Source: Brettanomyces bruxellensis (lineage: Eukaryota; Ascomycota; Pichiomycetes; Pichiales; Pichiaceae). From it: 64,000 nt of DNA. How positions within the stretch are numbered: the stretch's first letter is position 1; each line of letters opens with the position of its first letter. The position numbers and the translations under genes are program-made. The notes beneath the pieces are model-generated. The model was not told the origin of the DNA. It saw only the letters and a list, made by a program, of their open reading frames with translations, and did no database searches. Positions 1-9,850 of the stretch are shown in pieces. Where the stretch lies: the NCBI RefSeq assembly GCF_011074885.1, contig NC_054690.1, positions 2,423,001 to 2,487,000 of the forward strand, in the 5' to 3' direction.

Positions 1-522
1 CAATATATCGAGCATTTTCACAGAAAGTGGATTTCCAGCGTAATGACTGTTTATATCTATTAGTAAAGCAGATCGATTAAAAAAAAAAAATAGAAAGAAT
101 AAAGAAGTGAAGTAAAGGAAATACTTACTATAGAGTGATCACACTGGGTGACTCTGCCAACGTCCTAAACATAGACATGATAGTATATTCCACTATTGAA
201 AAATTAGACTATCAATCAGAAATGTTGAACAAATAAAGTGTTCATGTAAGAGACAATTAAAATAGAATGAATACTGGATGCTGCATCTATTTATACTAAC
301 ATACCTACGCACTGGAAAATAATGTAACTTGTTTAAATTGCGTTAACGCCTTTTAAAAAAAAAAAAAAAAATAGAAATCCTGGGGTACTACCATTCGTGG
401 GGTGAGGGGAAATAAGAAGGGCAGGGTGAACTAACTCTATATTACCCTGAAATACTAATTGCGGCTATTAGCATTATTTGACTCGAACCTTTTCTAGTTG
501 ATGCACAGTACAATACATCTTA
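1..522. other. Left-edge intergenic sequence, no gene seen
   Basis: I see no open reading frame with coding character here. The stretch holds A-runs (about 79-90 and 356-372) and the region just downstream of the stop codon of NIT2, which is read leftwards. The neighbour beyond the left edge is out of view, so this could also include its promoter or 3' end. Confidence 0.5.
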
Positions 523-1410
523 TTACACTTTGTAGCCAAACACATCAGGCCTTCTTTGGTTCCATAAAGGCATATTTTCCCTGACGACATTCAAATATTC
601 GAGGTTAATATCAGCCACGCATATCTGCTCTTTTTCCACGATATCGCTGCATTGAGCCACAATGGTTCCATTCGGATCAATTATGCAAGTGTGACCGAAG
701 GATTCTCTCTTCAACTTCAACCCGTCCTTCGTAATCTCTTCTTTTGTTTGAGTAACATGCTTTCCCTTCTGACTTGGAAGAACAACATAAGATTGAGTCA
801 TAACAGCAGTTGATCTACCGAGTAATTCAAAGTGTGGACCAGTTTTCAGAGTCCAAGCAGCGGGAAAAGTTAAGATTTCAGCACCAAGAGACCTTTGTCT
901 TAATGCAAGCTCAGGAAATCTCAAATCGTAGCATATTCCAACTCCCAATTTTCCCGCCGGAGTATCAAAGGGTGGAAGAATACTGTTTCCAGGTTCAACC
1001 GCCTTTGATTCTTGTAAAATGGGGCCACCCTTGATTTCAACATCAAAGAGATGCAGCTTTTGATAGCGATGAAGGATTTTGCCATCCAATCCCAGGTAAA
1101 CAAGAGTATTTTTGACCCTTTTTGATGCTTCAGAAGGTTCATGAATTCCAACGGCAACATATAAAGATTTGTTTAGAGCGTTGAGCCTTTTTAATTGTTC
1201 CACCACTTCGAACATAAAAGGTGATTTTTCCACCGGTTGAGCCATTTTAATCGAATGAGCTGCATTCTTTGCAATATAATCTGAAGCTTCTGGGAGGAAA
1301 AGAACTTTACAGCCCATTTTTGATGCTCTTGCAATAAGTCTTGCCGCTTTAAGCCCATTTTCTTTAAGGCATGAGGATGCACACAATTGCCCAGCCGCAA
1401 CTAAAACCAT
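523..1410 (-). CDS. NIT2: Nitrilase-family amidase Nit2 (deaminated glutathione amidase)
   Basis: The 295-residue protein is a complete carbon-nitrogen hydrolase. The catalytic triad of the family is visible: Glu41 in FLPEAS, Lys118 in RYQKLHLFDVE, and Cys160 in GVGICYDLRFPE. The LFDVEIKGG segment and the C-terminal WNQRRPDVFGY are typical of the Nit1/Nit2 branch. Family knowledge: Nit enzymes hydrolyse deaminated glutathione, a side product of transaminases, as a metabolite-repair step in cytosol and mitochondria. The length equals that of yeast and animal homologues (about 290-330) and no extra N-terminal extension is seen. It is divergently transcribed from the SPOUT gene, sharing an upstream region of about 360 bp. 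The family call is secure; Nit2 rather than Nit1-type paralogue is inferred from the overall motif pattern. Confidence 0.88.
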   Translation of the reverse strand: MVLVAAGQLCASSCLKENGLKAARLIARASKMGCKVLFLPEASDYIAKNAAHSIKMAQPVEKSPFMFEVVEQLKRLNALNKSLYVAVGIHEPSEASKRVKNTLVYLGLDGKILHRYQKLHLFDVEIKGGPILQESKAVEPGNSILPPFDTPAGKLGVGICYDLRFPELALRQRSLGAEILTFPAAWTLKTGPHFELLGRSTAVMTQSYVVLPSQKGKHVTQTKEEITKDGLKLKRESFGHTCIIDPNGTIVAQCSDIVEKEQICVADINLEYLNVVRENMPLWNQRRPDVFGYKV

Positions 1411-1773
1411 GTTTGAATTGTTCCAGTCGATTCAGTTAATATGAAAAGTTCAAGAAAGAAGTACGAGATATCTAGTGAAATTTTGAAATCAATGAACCTA
1501 CACATATATGTAAATGTATGCTAGTGTTATTAAATTGTCCGGATTGCTTACAGTCCACAATTGATTAAACTTTCGCTCTATCAGCTTTGATAAGCAAAAG
1601 AAGGGGAAGGGGGAAAAATCCGACAAATTGCATTATCGGGGGATTACCGAAATGAAAAAAAGAGGGTAAAAAAAATTTCATGGCCATTTCTACGTATCTA
1701 GGATCTCCGCCAAATAGTAAATCACTCACCTATTTGATAAATAAATATCTGCAATCATTAGATAACCAGCAAG
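1411..1773. promoter_or_regulatory. Shared divergent promoter region, NIT2 / SPOUT gene
   Basis: This 363-bp spacer lies between two divergent starts. It has a polypurine stretch (about 1600-1680) and an A-run followed by TTTCA just before 1681, which resembles a degenerate RRPE element near the SPOUT gene. No ORF here looks real. Confidence 0.4.
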
Positions 1774-2843
1774 ATGCCAGTAGAAGAAAAGGGTGGAGAC
1801 AAAGAAACAAAGAAACAGAAACAAGGGGTGATGAAATCTCGCCAGATATCTCTATGCATATGTAGTAGTTGCATTGAGCCTAAAAACTGCAAATCATTGG
1901 AACAGATGACAAGAATCGCATATCAGATAGCTAAAGCTGCGTGTACATTTAATGTAAATGAAATAATTGTTCTTCAGAAACCACATGGAGAAAATAATGA
2001 GCCAGAAAAGACGGAGACCAATAAGAAAATAGATTTGAATGGAGCTAAACAAACACAGCAGAGAAAGATGGATTCGGATACGATGTTGCTTGCGGGAATG
2101 CTTCAGTTCTTTGTGACACCACCATACCTCGTGGAATCAGTTTTTGGAAATAGTCCAATAGATTTAAAGAAATTTAATTATGCAAAGAAGCTGCCTACAA
2201 TACCGATGCTACCATTTATGCAAGCAAACGATGGACATGGTACTAAGAAATACAAGGAAGGAATGACAATACAAAATTTGAGCAAATCAAGGAAAAAAAC
2301 AGCCTCTGGAAAAGTCAAGAAGATTAAAAAGGCAGATCGAATGACCAAATATGTGAATGTGGGACTTAAAAAAATGTTGGAACTTAAGGAAGCTGTTCCT
2401 AAAGGAGCAAGAGTTACGGTTGACATGAAAAAGCATATAGTCGTTTCACCATATGTGGCATATGGTACCTCCAGCACAAATAACTCTTATGGGTACCAGG
2501 TGAGAGTTGCAACCAGCTTGGAGGCTCTATTAGGTCAAACTCCTTTTCCTGATGGCTATGACATGATTTTATATTCATGCTGTGGTGAATATTTTGCAAC
2601 GACTAAATCAACGGATTGGAACGATGCGCTTTCTGCATTAAGCATAAATGGTAAGAATGATATGACTAAACTGGTTGGAAATATTCTTCTTATCGTCAGT
2701 CCAGGAAATGATTGGAATGCTATCTTTAATGAAAGTAAATTGGACGGGAGGCTAAGGATTTGTTTGATGGTTCAATTCCAATTCCAACAAAGTCACGTGT
2801 TGAAGATGGGTGCATGATATCCTTATCAAAATTGGATGCATAA
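1774..2843 (+). CDS. SPOUT-domain RNA methyltransferase (YMR310C/YGR283C, human SPOUT1 type), frame broken near its 3' end
   Basis: The frame from ATG 1774 runs to a TGA at 2815-2817 (347 codons). The N-terminal region (ISLCICSSCIEPKNCKSLEQMTRIAYQIAKAA) and the VNEIIVL strand are hallmarks of the DUF171/SPOUT family, a trefoil-knot class predicted to methylate RNA with S-adenosylmethionine. The middle is a variable Lys-rich insertion with conserved patches (LQFFVTPPYL, LGQTPFPDGYDMIL). The last 25 or so codons of this frame (…RICLMVQFQFQQ…) do not look like the family. The -1 frame, open from 2739 to the TAA at 2841-2843, gives a family-like end: KDLFDGSIPIPTKSR followed by an acidic segment and ISLSKL. 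So one base appears to be missing between about 2737 and 2757. I extended the feature to the second stop. Whether the break is genuine or a sequence error cannot be told here. Confidence 0.78.
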
Positions 2844-3216
2844 ATTGTGGATACAGAACATTGAGCTTACTTAATAACGGTCGTACCACTAATATACAGT
2901 AATAGAAATGCAGTAGACACCGTAATTAATATCTGTGCGAACCTGAAACACTGAGGCCAGGACTGTTCTAATTTCTTCTCCTCCCCTGCACAGCCTTACA
3001 ACAAGGGATAGGGAAGGAGTAAAGCGGAGCGTGCGCGCGGGCATGATTACCGGAAAAAAAAGGACATAAAATAAAAAAATAGCTGGAGGAATAAAAAGGA
3101 CGAGGGTGAATTTGAGAAGGCAACCGCAAGCACTTAAGATATAAATTTATATTCACAGTATTAAAGAAACCAAGAAAATAAGTGTTTAGGTTAACGGAGT
3201 ACAAATTATATTAATA
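2844..3216. promoter_or_regulatory. Upstream region of the GLC8-like gene
   Basis: This 373-bp spacer lies between the SPOUT gene and the GLC8-like gene, both on the plus strand. It has a GC-rich island (GTGCGCGCGGGC near 3029-3040) followed by A-rich sequence. No supported ORF is present. Confidence 0.4.
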
Positions 3217-3888
3217 ATGTCAGAAGCATCTGGACCAAGAGGGATATTGAAGAATGCTGCCCCAGAGGCAACATACAAAAAAGAATCGATCAATGAGTTT
3301 AACAGTGAGAAAGTCCGATTCGACCGACAGCAGGTGATTAAGAATACTCGTTTAAACTCGGAGCTTAAGGGACTCAATGCAAAGCAAGGAGAGCTTATAA
3401 GAAAACGGTTGGCTAATCAGGCGAAAATTGTTGACCATTCCGTTGCTCAGAATGCGGCTTCAGCATTAGGAGATGATGCATTAAAAGGGATGAAAAGAAT
3501 CTTTACTAAACGAACAGGAAAAGTCTGCAACCATGAAAATTGATGAACCAAAGACACCGTATGAAGGTGGATTTAATCCAAATAATGAGTATTATAAACC
3601 CGATGAAGATACCACAGGAGAGGAAGAAGTAGACGACATAGACTTAGGCGAAGGTGTTGAGGATAGCAAGGACGTTATTCCAAAAGATAGAATTGAAGTC
3701 GTGAAAACGGAAACTCCCGCTGAAAAGGACCTGCAATTCAGGAGCAAAAGAAGGAGTTAACACCTGAAGAGAAACATAGACTTTTCGAGCTAAAGAGGAG
3801 ACAACATTACCATATGAAGGGAAGCGTACTTAAAAAGCCATTGCCTGTCAGTGATTCAGATGGAGAGGATGAAAAGGATGCCAATTAA
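3217..3888 (+). CDS. GLC8: Protein phosphatase 1 regulator, inhibitor-2/Glc8 family, interrupted by three frame breaks
   Basis: Family motifs are present in order, but in different frames. The start frame (3217-3543) carries the PP1-binding RGILKN box at residues 8-13. A short stretch at 3489-3506 in another frame reads DEKNLY, matching the family's KWDE core. The frame holding 3533-3760 carries KIDEPKTPYEGGF, the site phosphorylated by GSK3/Pho85-type kinases in the family, then an acidic region. The first frame resumes at about 3733 and ends at TAA 3886-3888 with ELTPEEKHRLFELKRRQHYHM, the conserved C-terminal PP1-contact helix. Each switch (about 3484-3488, 3506-3508 and 3728-3735) equals loss of one base. 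Yeast Glc8 is 229 residues; the pieces add up to about the same. Glc8 activates or inhibits PP1 (Glc7) depending on phosphorylation. As written, the gene would give only a 108-residue fragment. Confidence 0.75.
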
Positions 3889-5978
3889 TTTCAGAAAAAA
3901 CTGTTCGATGTATATTCAAAAAAAAGCTTAAGGTCTGGTTATGAGTTCGATATCGTATACCTTTTAAGATGCGGAAAGAAAATCAACAAGAGAAATTGAG
4001 ATGGCACTTTGTAGGATTGACAAGGCTATTCTATATGTGCTAATAAAGAAAAGGAGAGTTAATTTGATGAAGCCAATTTTGACTGATTTTTAGTATGCCA
4101 TAGGACGATATATAGTTAAATAATGATGATCATGTTCCTTCCCATAATGTTAATAAACTTATATTATCACATATCGACCCATTTCATCGGCAATATGCTT
4201 AATCATTGCATTTATATTTCAGAATTTTTTATTTTTTTTTTTTTTATTCGTCTGTTTAGCCGCATATTGGTAAACCAGTTTACTTTCTCGGCTGTAGGAT
4301 ATATGTAAAGTGTTACTTTTGGCTTATCGGAGCTTGAGTTCCAAAATCCGAAACAACAATATTTCGGTAGGAAATGAAACGGTACGGATCGTGATGGAAG
4401 CATTTAGAATATTCGGTAAAGGACGGAATGAACATCTGAAGTTTTCGAGCTTTAAGCAATAAAAAAAATTACAATAATAAATTTGCAGTGCTTTTGAGTA
4501 AATAGGTGCAAAAAGGGTAAAAATGAGGCTACTTACTCCCTTCTAACTTAAACTTCTTTATAAATGCAGCTGTGTCATGTGACACACGAGGCGTAGATGA
4601 TATAATTAGATTTATTAGTTTGTACTTTGTAATGTTGGGTCTGTCAATGCGCAGTTTGATATTAATGCATTTGTCTGACATTAATATCCTCCTTCAATTT
4701 TCAACTCAATTGGCCTTTTACTCTGGAATTGTTCTCAATTTTCAGGTTTTCATTTTATTATGCGACCACCCTTTCGCGAGTGATCATTATATTAAAATAT
4801 GATTTAGCCTAATTAAGCATATATCCCTTCCATGTACGTCATACTTTATATACTTGCACTTACTTCCGAAAAATAAAATGATGAACTTTGAGTGTCATAT
4901 TAGATATTAAACTATTTTGACTGTATCTATATAGTGTACCTCAATGGTGTCAGAAAAAAATAGAATGAAAAAGAATAGTGAGAAGTGAATGAAATGAAAG
5001 TAACTGCTATGTAATTCAATTCGGTTCAAGTTAAGGTGGTAGCAAAGAAAGGTACCAACATTTCATCAAGCCTCATGTCTATGGTACATGCGTATTCTCG
5101 TTACAATTTTAAAATAAGGTGATCGGTAAATCTAATATCTTCCTAATAACCGTACAATAAACGTCATTCCATAATATATTCCGTACGGAAGAACGTAATA
5201 TTAGTGATGTTATTATCAGGAAATTGTCAAAATGTGAGGAAATGAAAAACAAGTAAAAGCTAAACAAGAAAAATCGGAAGATGAGGCTAAGACAATGCAG
5301 ATGCAAAGAAACGCAAAATATATCGAGTAAGCAGATTTACGGCGGTAATGAGATTGATTGGCTTTCTTTAAATGCGAGATAATTCTCAGCAACTAAACAA
5401 TAACAACAAAAAAAAAAAAAAACTTTTTCCTATTACTAAGCTTGCCCTTCATCCTTCATATGCATTAATCCCGAGACTTCGGAATACCAGGAACAAGCCC
5501 ACCACGGAAAGGTTTAAAACGAATCCCAACTTCTTCCGAGATCTATAGTGTCATACGGGGTATTTATAACCCACAAGACCCCTACATTTTTCTTGGTGCC
5601 CTTTCACTTAAACAAGATGTGATGGCCCCTTTAGTTGCTTCTTTTTGCAGATGCATAACAAATATTTATATTTTTCTGCTCCTGAACGTATTATATACAC
5701 AAATACTAATCAGTTGCCATTTTGTACATATTTTGAGCACATTACAGGTAGTTCACATAATAAATAGGGGAGGGGGTGTTCCTTGAAAAGACAAAATATT
5801 TAACAGTTGAATCTGCCAATTCCGTCACATCCTAATAAAATTAAATTGCATATTTTAAATTGAGAATCCTTGTTTGGCCATCTATTTTAAACTGACCCAC
5901 CTGTTCAAAGCATCAAGGACAGGCCTAAAAAAAGAGAAAAAAGAACATATTCATAGAGTTCAATCATATTTAAACAAA
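3889..5978. other. Two-kilobase intergenic stretch, no supported gene
   Basis: The region runs from the GLC8-like stop codon to the likely ATG of the YTP1-like gene. Open frames here are 60-80 codons, low-complexity or T/A-driven, and have no recognisable motif. I saw no tRNA B box. The gap is long for this otherwise compact window, so an unannotated RNA gene, replication origin or long promoter is possible, but nothing specific supports one. Confidence 0.4.
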
Positions 5979-7937
5979 ATGCGTTTCGCAAATTTGTTAT
6001 TTAACTTCGCACTTGCTTCCGGGCTGGCCTTACCAGTTAGTGCTCATGAAGGGCATGAAGAACAACATAATACTCCCGTTAAAGCGCAAGATCTGGATCC
6101 CACAAAATCATTCTCGCAGATAGATTGGGAGACAGTAGTCCCAAAAGCACATGTCGGTCATGTTCATGGTATGCCGATCATGAATAAAACTTTAACTCCC
6201 GAGGAATACAAATATTGGAGCCAGTATAATACCACTACATACTTTACCGTTGATGCTCCATCTAAGTTCCAACTTTGGATCCATATTGCATTATTTATTG
6301 GATCATTTGTGTTTGTCTACCCATTTGTCATGATCTTCAATAATTTGGACTCTAATTGGTATCTTCCAGCACTCACGGTTCACGCCGCAATAACTATTGC
6401 TTCAACTATCGCTTATTCAATATTTATTAGTGGAGCGCCAGATTTATTTCCCAACATGGCATATTCAAAGATGGTTACGGGACTTTTCGTTCTCACAATA
6501 ATTCATTACGTTGCGGCAATCATTTATACAGCAAAGAGGTGGCTCGAAGGAGGACCTCGCAATCCAGCAGCTTCTCATTATATTTCAATTATACAAAGAC
6601 CTCAACCATACCAAGGGTTAGGAGATGAACTGGAGGATTCTGAATTTACAAGAAAGCCTATACCTCTTGCAAAATTGAACTTAAATAGTCATGACAAACT
6701 GCATAGCACATTGAACAGTACCGGAACTGAGCAATCACCATCAAGCACTTTGTATGATCACGAAGATGACTTAGAAAGCCTAAACTCTGTGCAAAATGCA
6801 AATACCCTTGGTTCCTCTCTTGCAGATGAAGATAACAATGAGCCATTAATATTTGGGGCAAATCGCATAAGTACGAGGACTGGCATTTCGAGCCGAAGAG
6901 ATACGGTATTAGGAAGATTATTTCACCATCCGGCGATTGAGAAATCGGTCAATATGTTTGGTTTCATTTCTATCATTATTTTTAAAATATTGAACTTTGG
7001 AATGCTCTTCTACTTCCTAGTTATGCTTCCAACTGGAATTGCTGGTCTCAATCTCTTAGGTAAGGGAAAAAGGGTCTTCAATTTGTTGGCCCACTTTATC
7101 AAAGGTGGCGTTTTCTTTACCTTGGGGTTATTTTCATTGGGAAGATACTTGGGCGCATTTGGCAGGATGGGCGGTGCTTGGAATTATTCATTTGTCACAA
7201 AAGATGAAAAAAGACATTCATTGTGGCTAAGGATTCAACCAAAAGGAAGTATGATCACATTTGAAATGATAGAGAGTTCATTAATCCTTTTATATGGCAC
7301 GACTAATATTTTTTTAGAACATTTAGCGGCTGCCGGGGAAGCCTGGGCTGCTAAGGATCTCCAACATGTTTCCATCGCCTTTATGTACATTGGTGCTGGC
7401 CTTTGTGGAGTTATTACAGAGATCCAATTGAATAAATGGAGAAGGAGCAAATTCTACGATCAGGTCGGAGATCTTGTTGATGGTCAAGATGTGGAGAATG
7501 TGACTCCGGGATTTTCTCCAAATCCATTTCCAGTGTTCACCATCTTTTGGACCGGCCTTTTGATGTCGCAGCATGCTCAGGCATCTGAATTATCAACGAA
7601 TGTTCATGTTCAATGGGGTTCGCTTCTTACTTATGGATCCTTCTTCCGTGGTTTCACCTTCCTTTTGATGTCCTACTATCCATTGAAAGATAGATACGCA
7701 TGCTTTCGTCCAGGTAAGCCTCTTACAGAATTAGTCACATCATTCTGCTTGCTTTGCGGCGGTCTTGTTTTTATGGAAAGTACAGATCAGGTTATTGAGG
7801 CAATGGAGTATCGGGGTCTAACCCCAATGTTCACATTGAATATGAGTGTTGGTTGTACTGCACTCTTAATGGCATGGATTATGGTTTTGTTTTCATTTAA
7901 AGACATGCTGAAGAAGAAGATGTACGGGAAAGATTGA
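5979..7937 (+). CDS. YTP1: YTP1-like multi-spanning membrane protein
   Basis: I place the start at ATG 5979 (652 residues) rather than the in-frame ATG at 5874, because the later start gives a classic signal peptide (MRFANLLFNFALASGLALPVSA). The mature N-terminus is His/Glu-rich (HEGHEEQHN). Several hydrophobic segments follow (LWIHIALFIGSFVFVYPFVMI, LPALTVHAAITIASTIAYSIF, FGFISIIIFKILNFGMLFYFL and others), split by a hydrophilic loop around 225-310. The second half has the conserved pattern with GMLFYFLVMLPTG, NIFLEHL and FPVFTIFWTGLLMSQHAQ. This two-block layout (DUF2427 then the Ytp1 C-terminal domain) is that of fungal Ytp1 proteins, which have no established function. Histidines clustered in membrane segments (HEH-like, MSQHAQ) suggest metal or haem binding, but that is inference. 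The symbol is by similarity. Confidence 0.75.
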   Translation: MRFANLLFNFALASGLALPVSAHEGHEEQHNTPVKAQDLDPTKSFSQIDWETVVPKAHVGHVHGMPIMNKTLTPEEYKYWSQYNTTTYFTVDAPSKFQLWIHIALFIGSFVFVYPFVMIFNNLDSNWYLPALTVHAAITIASTIAYSIFISGAPDLFPNMAYSKMVTGLFVLTIIHYVAAIIYTAKRWLEGGPRNPAASHYISIIQRPQPYQGLGDELEDSEFTRKPIPLAKLNLNSHDKLHSTLNSTGTEQSPSSTLYDHEDDLESLNSVQNANTLGSSLADEDNNEPLIFGANRISTRTGISSRRDTVLGRLFHHPAIEKSVNMFGFISIIIFKILNFGMLFYFLVMLPTGIAGLNLLGKGKRVFNLLAHFIKGGVFFTLGLFSLGRYLGAFGRMGGAWNYSFVTKDEKRHSLWLRIQPKGSMITFEMIESSLILLYGTTNIFLEHLAAAGEAWAAKDLQHVSIAFMYIGAGLCGVITEIQLNKWRRSKFYDQVGDLVDGQDVENVTPGFSPNPFPVFTIFWTGLLMSQHAQASELSTNVHVQWGSLLTYGSFFRGFTFLLMSYYPLKDRYACFRPGKPLTELVTSFCLLCGGLVFMESTDQVIEAMEYRGLTPMFTLNMSVGCTALLMAWIMVLFSFKDMLKKKMYGKD

Positions 7938-8190
7938 GCGAGCATAAACATTTTAGAGAGTTTAAAGCGATAGCAGGATTTTAGGTTTTACGTCATAATT
8001 GTATTTGCAAGTGCTTTGTTTTTAATTCTTTGATTTTGTTGTTTTCTTACGAATACGTGATCATATTTAATTTAATATAGACACAGAAAGTTCAACTATT
8101 AAACATGGATCCGATAACAATGTGTACGTATTAGTTCAACTGGTAATAGTGGCAAATATTATTTTGATTTCTAAATATCTATGATACCTT

Positions 8191-9468
8191 CTAATGATTA
8201 TTGTTTTGAGCTTTACGTCCACGTCTAATCATAGGTGGTAATTTGAGTGGAACGGTGAGAACAGCAACCTTATAGACAGCATTTTTCGGCACATTCCAAG
8301 CCTCCTTCTGAGCAATTGTGGCATTTTTGGTGTGGCAACCTAACGATCTAAGTAAAGAGACTAGCCTTGAAGGATTAATGGAAAGTTCTTGGGCTAGCGG
8401 CGTAATAGGAAGCGTATAATTATCTAGCCTCAACATCAAAGTGAGAATATACGTAAGAATTTTGTCCTCATTCATTGGATCCATATAAAAATGCTTCCTG
8501 ATACCATTATAATCAGTAAAGCGTTTGAGACAGCTGTCCACAATGAATGTGGATGGTTGATTTTGGAAATTTTCAAGAAGCTTGTCCATAAAACGTGACC
8601 TTCTGTTGAAATACACCCCCATCAACGTTGAAATGTAGTACATGATTTTTAATCTAAGTTTAGAGTCTGAGGAATCCGCATCTTGTTTCTCGAGCTTATC
8701 TAGTAGGTAAACACTTGTTTCCGTGTAATATGGCATGAGTTCGAGTAAAGTTTTGGCAGCTGTATTTTCTTTAATCTGCTGTAAAAATACGTCAACCTGA
8801 ATCATACCCTGCTCTCTCTCTGAAATAACACCCTCAACTGGATAGACTTCATCCACAGATGCAGCCTTCTCATTATATTTAGGTATCAATCTGTTCTCAG
8901 CTTCAACAGTCTTTGTAAGTTTGACCTTATCTGGAATATTCGATGTGCTCTTCTGAATATCAGAGGCGATATCAAGTTCATTCTCTTGCAATTTACTCGC
9001 ATCAACCCGATTCTTCTTGTAAGAAGAAAGTGCGGCTTTAGCTCTCCTGGTACCAAACTCTTCTCCCAATCTGCTCCTTTGCTCTAATTTAGACACATCA
9101 GTCATATCCTCGTAATTATCCTTAACGTTTAGTAGCTTTTTGGATTTGATCTTTGTAGGAATAAGCTTTGTCTTTACTAACTTAAGTGATCTACTCTCTG
9201 GATCATAAATTCCGATACAGTACTTTGGGTATCCATTTTTTGAATGTTGTCCACTTTTCAATGATCCATCGTATATCAAGTTCTCATTTTCGCCATGCAA
9301 AACAACGTCGTTTAATTTTCTTTTTTTATGCTGATATAGATGAAACTGTGTTGACTTTGGGACTTCAACACCATTCATAAAAGAAGTCAATATAGTGTTC
9401 TCCTCCTTATCCGATAAAACAGACACCGGGATTTTGAGAGAAACCGCTTTCGACTTGTCCTCTGCCAT
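8191..9468 (-). CDS. RPA49: RNA polymerase I subunit A49
   Basis: The 425-residue protein matches the Rpa49 family over its whole length (yeast about 415). Residues 1-110 form the dimerisation module that pairs with Rpa34.5, including SGQHSKNGYPKYCIGIYDPESRSLKLVKTKLI. A linker with EEFGTRRAKAALSSYKKNRVDA follows, then the C-terminal tandem winged-helix region (about 205-425) with LLELMPYYTETSVYLLDKLE, FIVDSCLKRFTD and DKILTYILTLMLRLDNYTLPI. A49 sits on Pol I and supports initiation and elongation of rRNA transcription, acting like TFIIF/TFIIE. The gene is divergent from the AIG1-like gene and has an RRPE-like motif upstream, as expected for a ribosome-biogenesis gene. It converges on the YTP1-like gene with about 250 bp between stops. 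Confidence 0.92.
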   Translation of the reverse strand: MAEDKSKAVSLKIPVSVLSDKEENTILTSFMNGVEVPKSTQFHLYQHKKRKLNDVVLHGENENLIYDGSLKSGQHSKNGYPKYCIGIYDPESRSLKLVKTKLIPTKIKSKKLLNVKDNYEDMTDVSKLEQRSRLGEEFGTRRAKAALSSYKKNRVDASKLQENELDIASDIQKSTSNIPDKVKLTKTVEAENRLIPKYNEKAASVDEVYPVEGVISEREQGMIQVDVFLQQIKENTAAKTLLELMPYYTETSVYLLDKLEKQDADSSDSKLRLKIMYYISTLMGVYFNRRSRFMDKLLENFQNQPSTFIVDSCLKRFTDYNGIRKHFYMDPMNEDKILTYILTLMLRLDNYTLPITPLAQELSINPSRLVSLLRSLGCHTKNATIAQKEAWNVPKNAVYKVAVLTVPLKLPPMIRRGRKAQNNNH

Positions 9469-9850
9469 GCTTTTTTTTTACTGTTAATGTTCCTAGCAAC
9501 GATTTCAGATCCACAGGTTGTTCAAATGTAGACTGTTACCAGATAGCTAACTCACATACTTAAGAGTATGTGCAACGAAAAAAATTTTTAGATCTGAAAA
9601 AAAAAAATTGCAACAAATAGCGAATACACATCTGAACACCATCTGCGCTTACTTTTTCCCCACGTGAAACCGGATGCAAGATAATAATTACGGATATAAG
9701 AGGAAGAGGGACAGTTCCGAAAAAGCGGACAGCAAAGTATTCGTTCGAAAGCTGATTAAGGGTCCTTTTCAATGCTTCATCATTCGTAGAAATTTATATT
9801 TTCATTAGAATTATCTGTTTAAGAACAAAACAAGTTCGCACATTCGAATT
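9469..9850. promoter_or_regulatory. Divergent promoter, RPA49 / AIG1-like gene
   Basis: This 382-bp spacer contains a perfect 8-bp inverted repeat at 9553-9560 and 9565-9572 (arms CACATACT/AGTATGTG, 4-nt centre). Just beyond lies an A7T5 run at 9578-9589 containing the RRPE-like core. A CACGTG site occurs at 9661-9666 (E-box of the Cbf1/bHLH type). Confidence 0.5.
9580..9589. promoter_or_regulatory. RRPE-like element upstream of RPA49
   Basis: AAAAATTTTT, 112-121 bp upstream of the RPA49 ATG, matches the core of the ribosomal RNA processing element that yeasts use in ribosome-biogenesis promoters. It lies inside a longer A7T5 run and is AT-rich, so chance occurrence is possible. Position and the identity of the gene support it. 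Confidence 0.45.

Noticed and set aside
149..155. TGACTC as a Gcn4 site
   Set aside because: A six-base match with no gene start nearby in view; too weak to call.
810..1400. Open frames overlapping NIT2 on both strands
   Set aside because: They lie inside the conserved NIT2 coding region in other frames and have no family motif.
2731..2760. Programmed -1 frameshifting in the SPOUT gene
   Set aside because: No canonical slippery heptamer or clear downstream pseudoknot is visible, and the GLC8-like gene needs three shifts, which programmed shifting cannot explain.
3217..3760. Introns as an explanation for the GLC8-like frame changes
   Set aside because: The pieces are contiguous at single-base resolution, and there is no GTATGT/GTAAGT donor with a TACTAAC branch site.
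4123..5306. Short frames 4123-4308, 4572-4802 and 5109-5306
   Set aside because: They are 60-76 codons, driven by A/T runs, hydrophobic without a pattern, and have no motif.
5874..5978. YTP1-like start at ATG 5874
   Set aside because: It adds a 35-residue Lys-rich leader before a textbook signal peptide that begins at ATG 5979.
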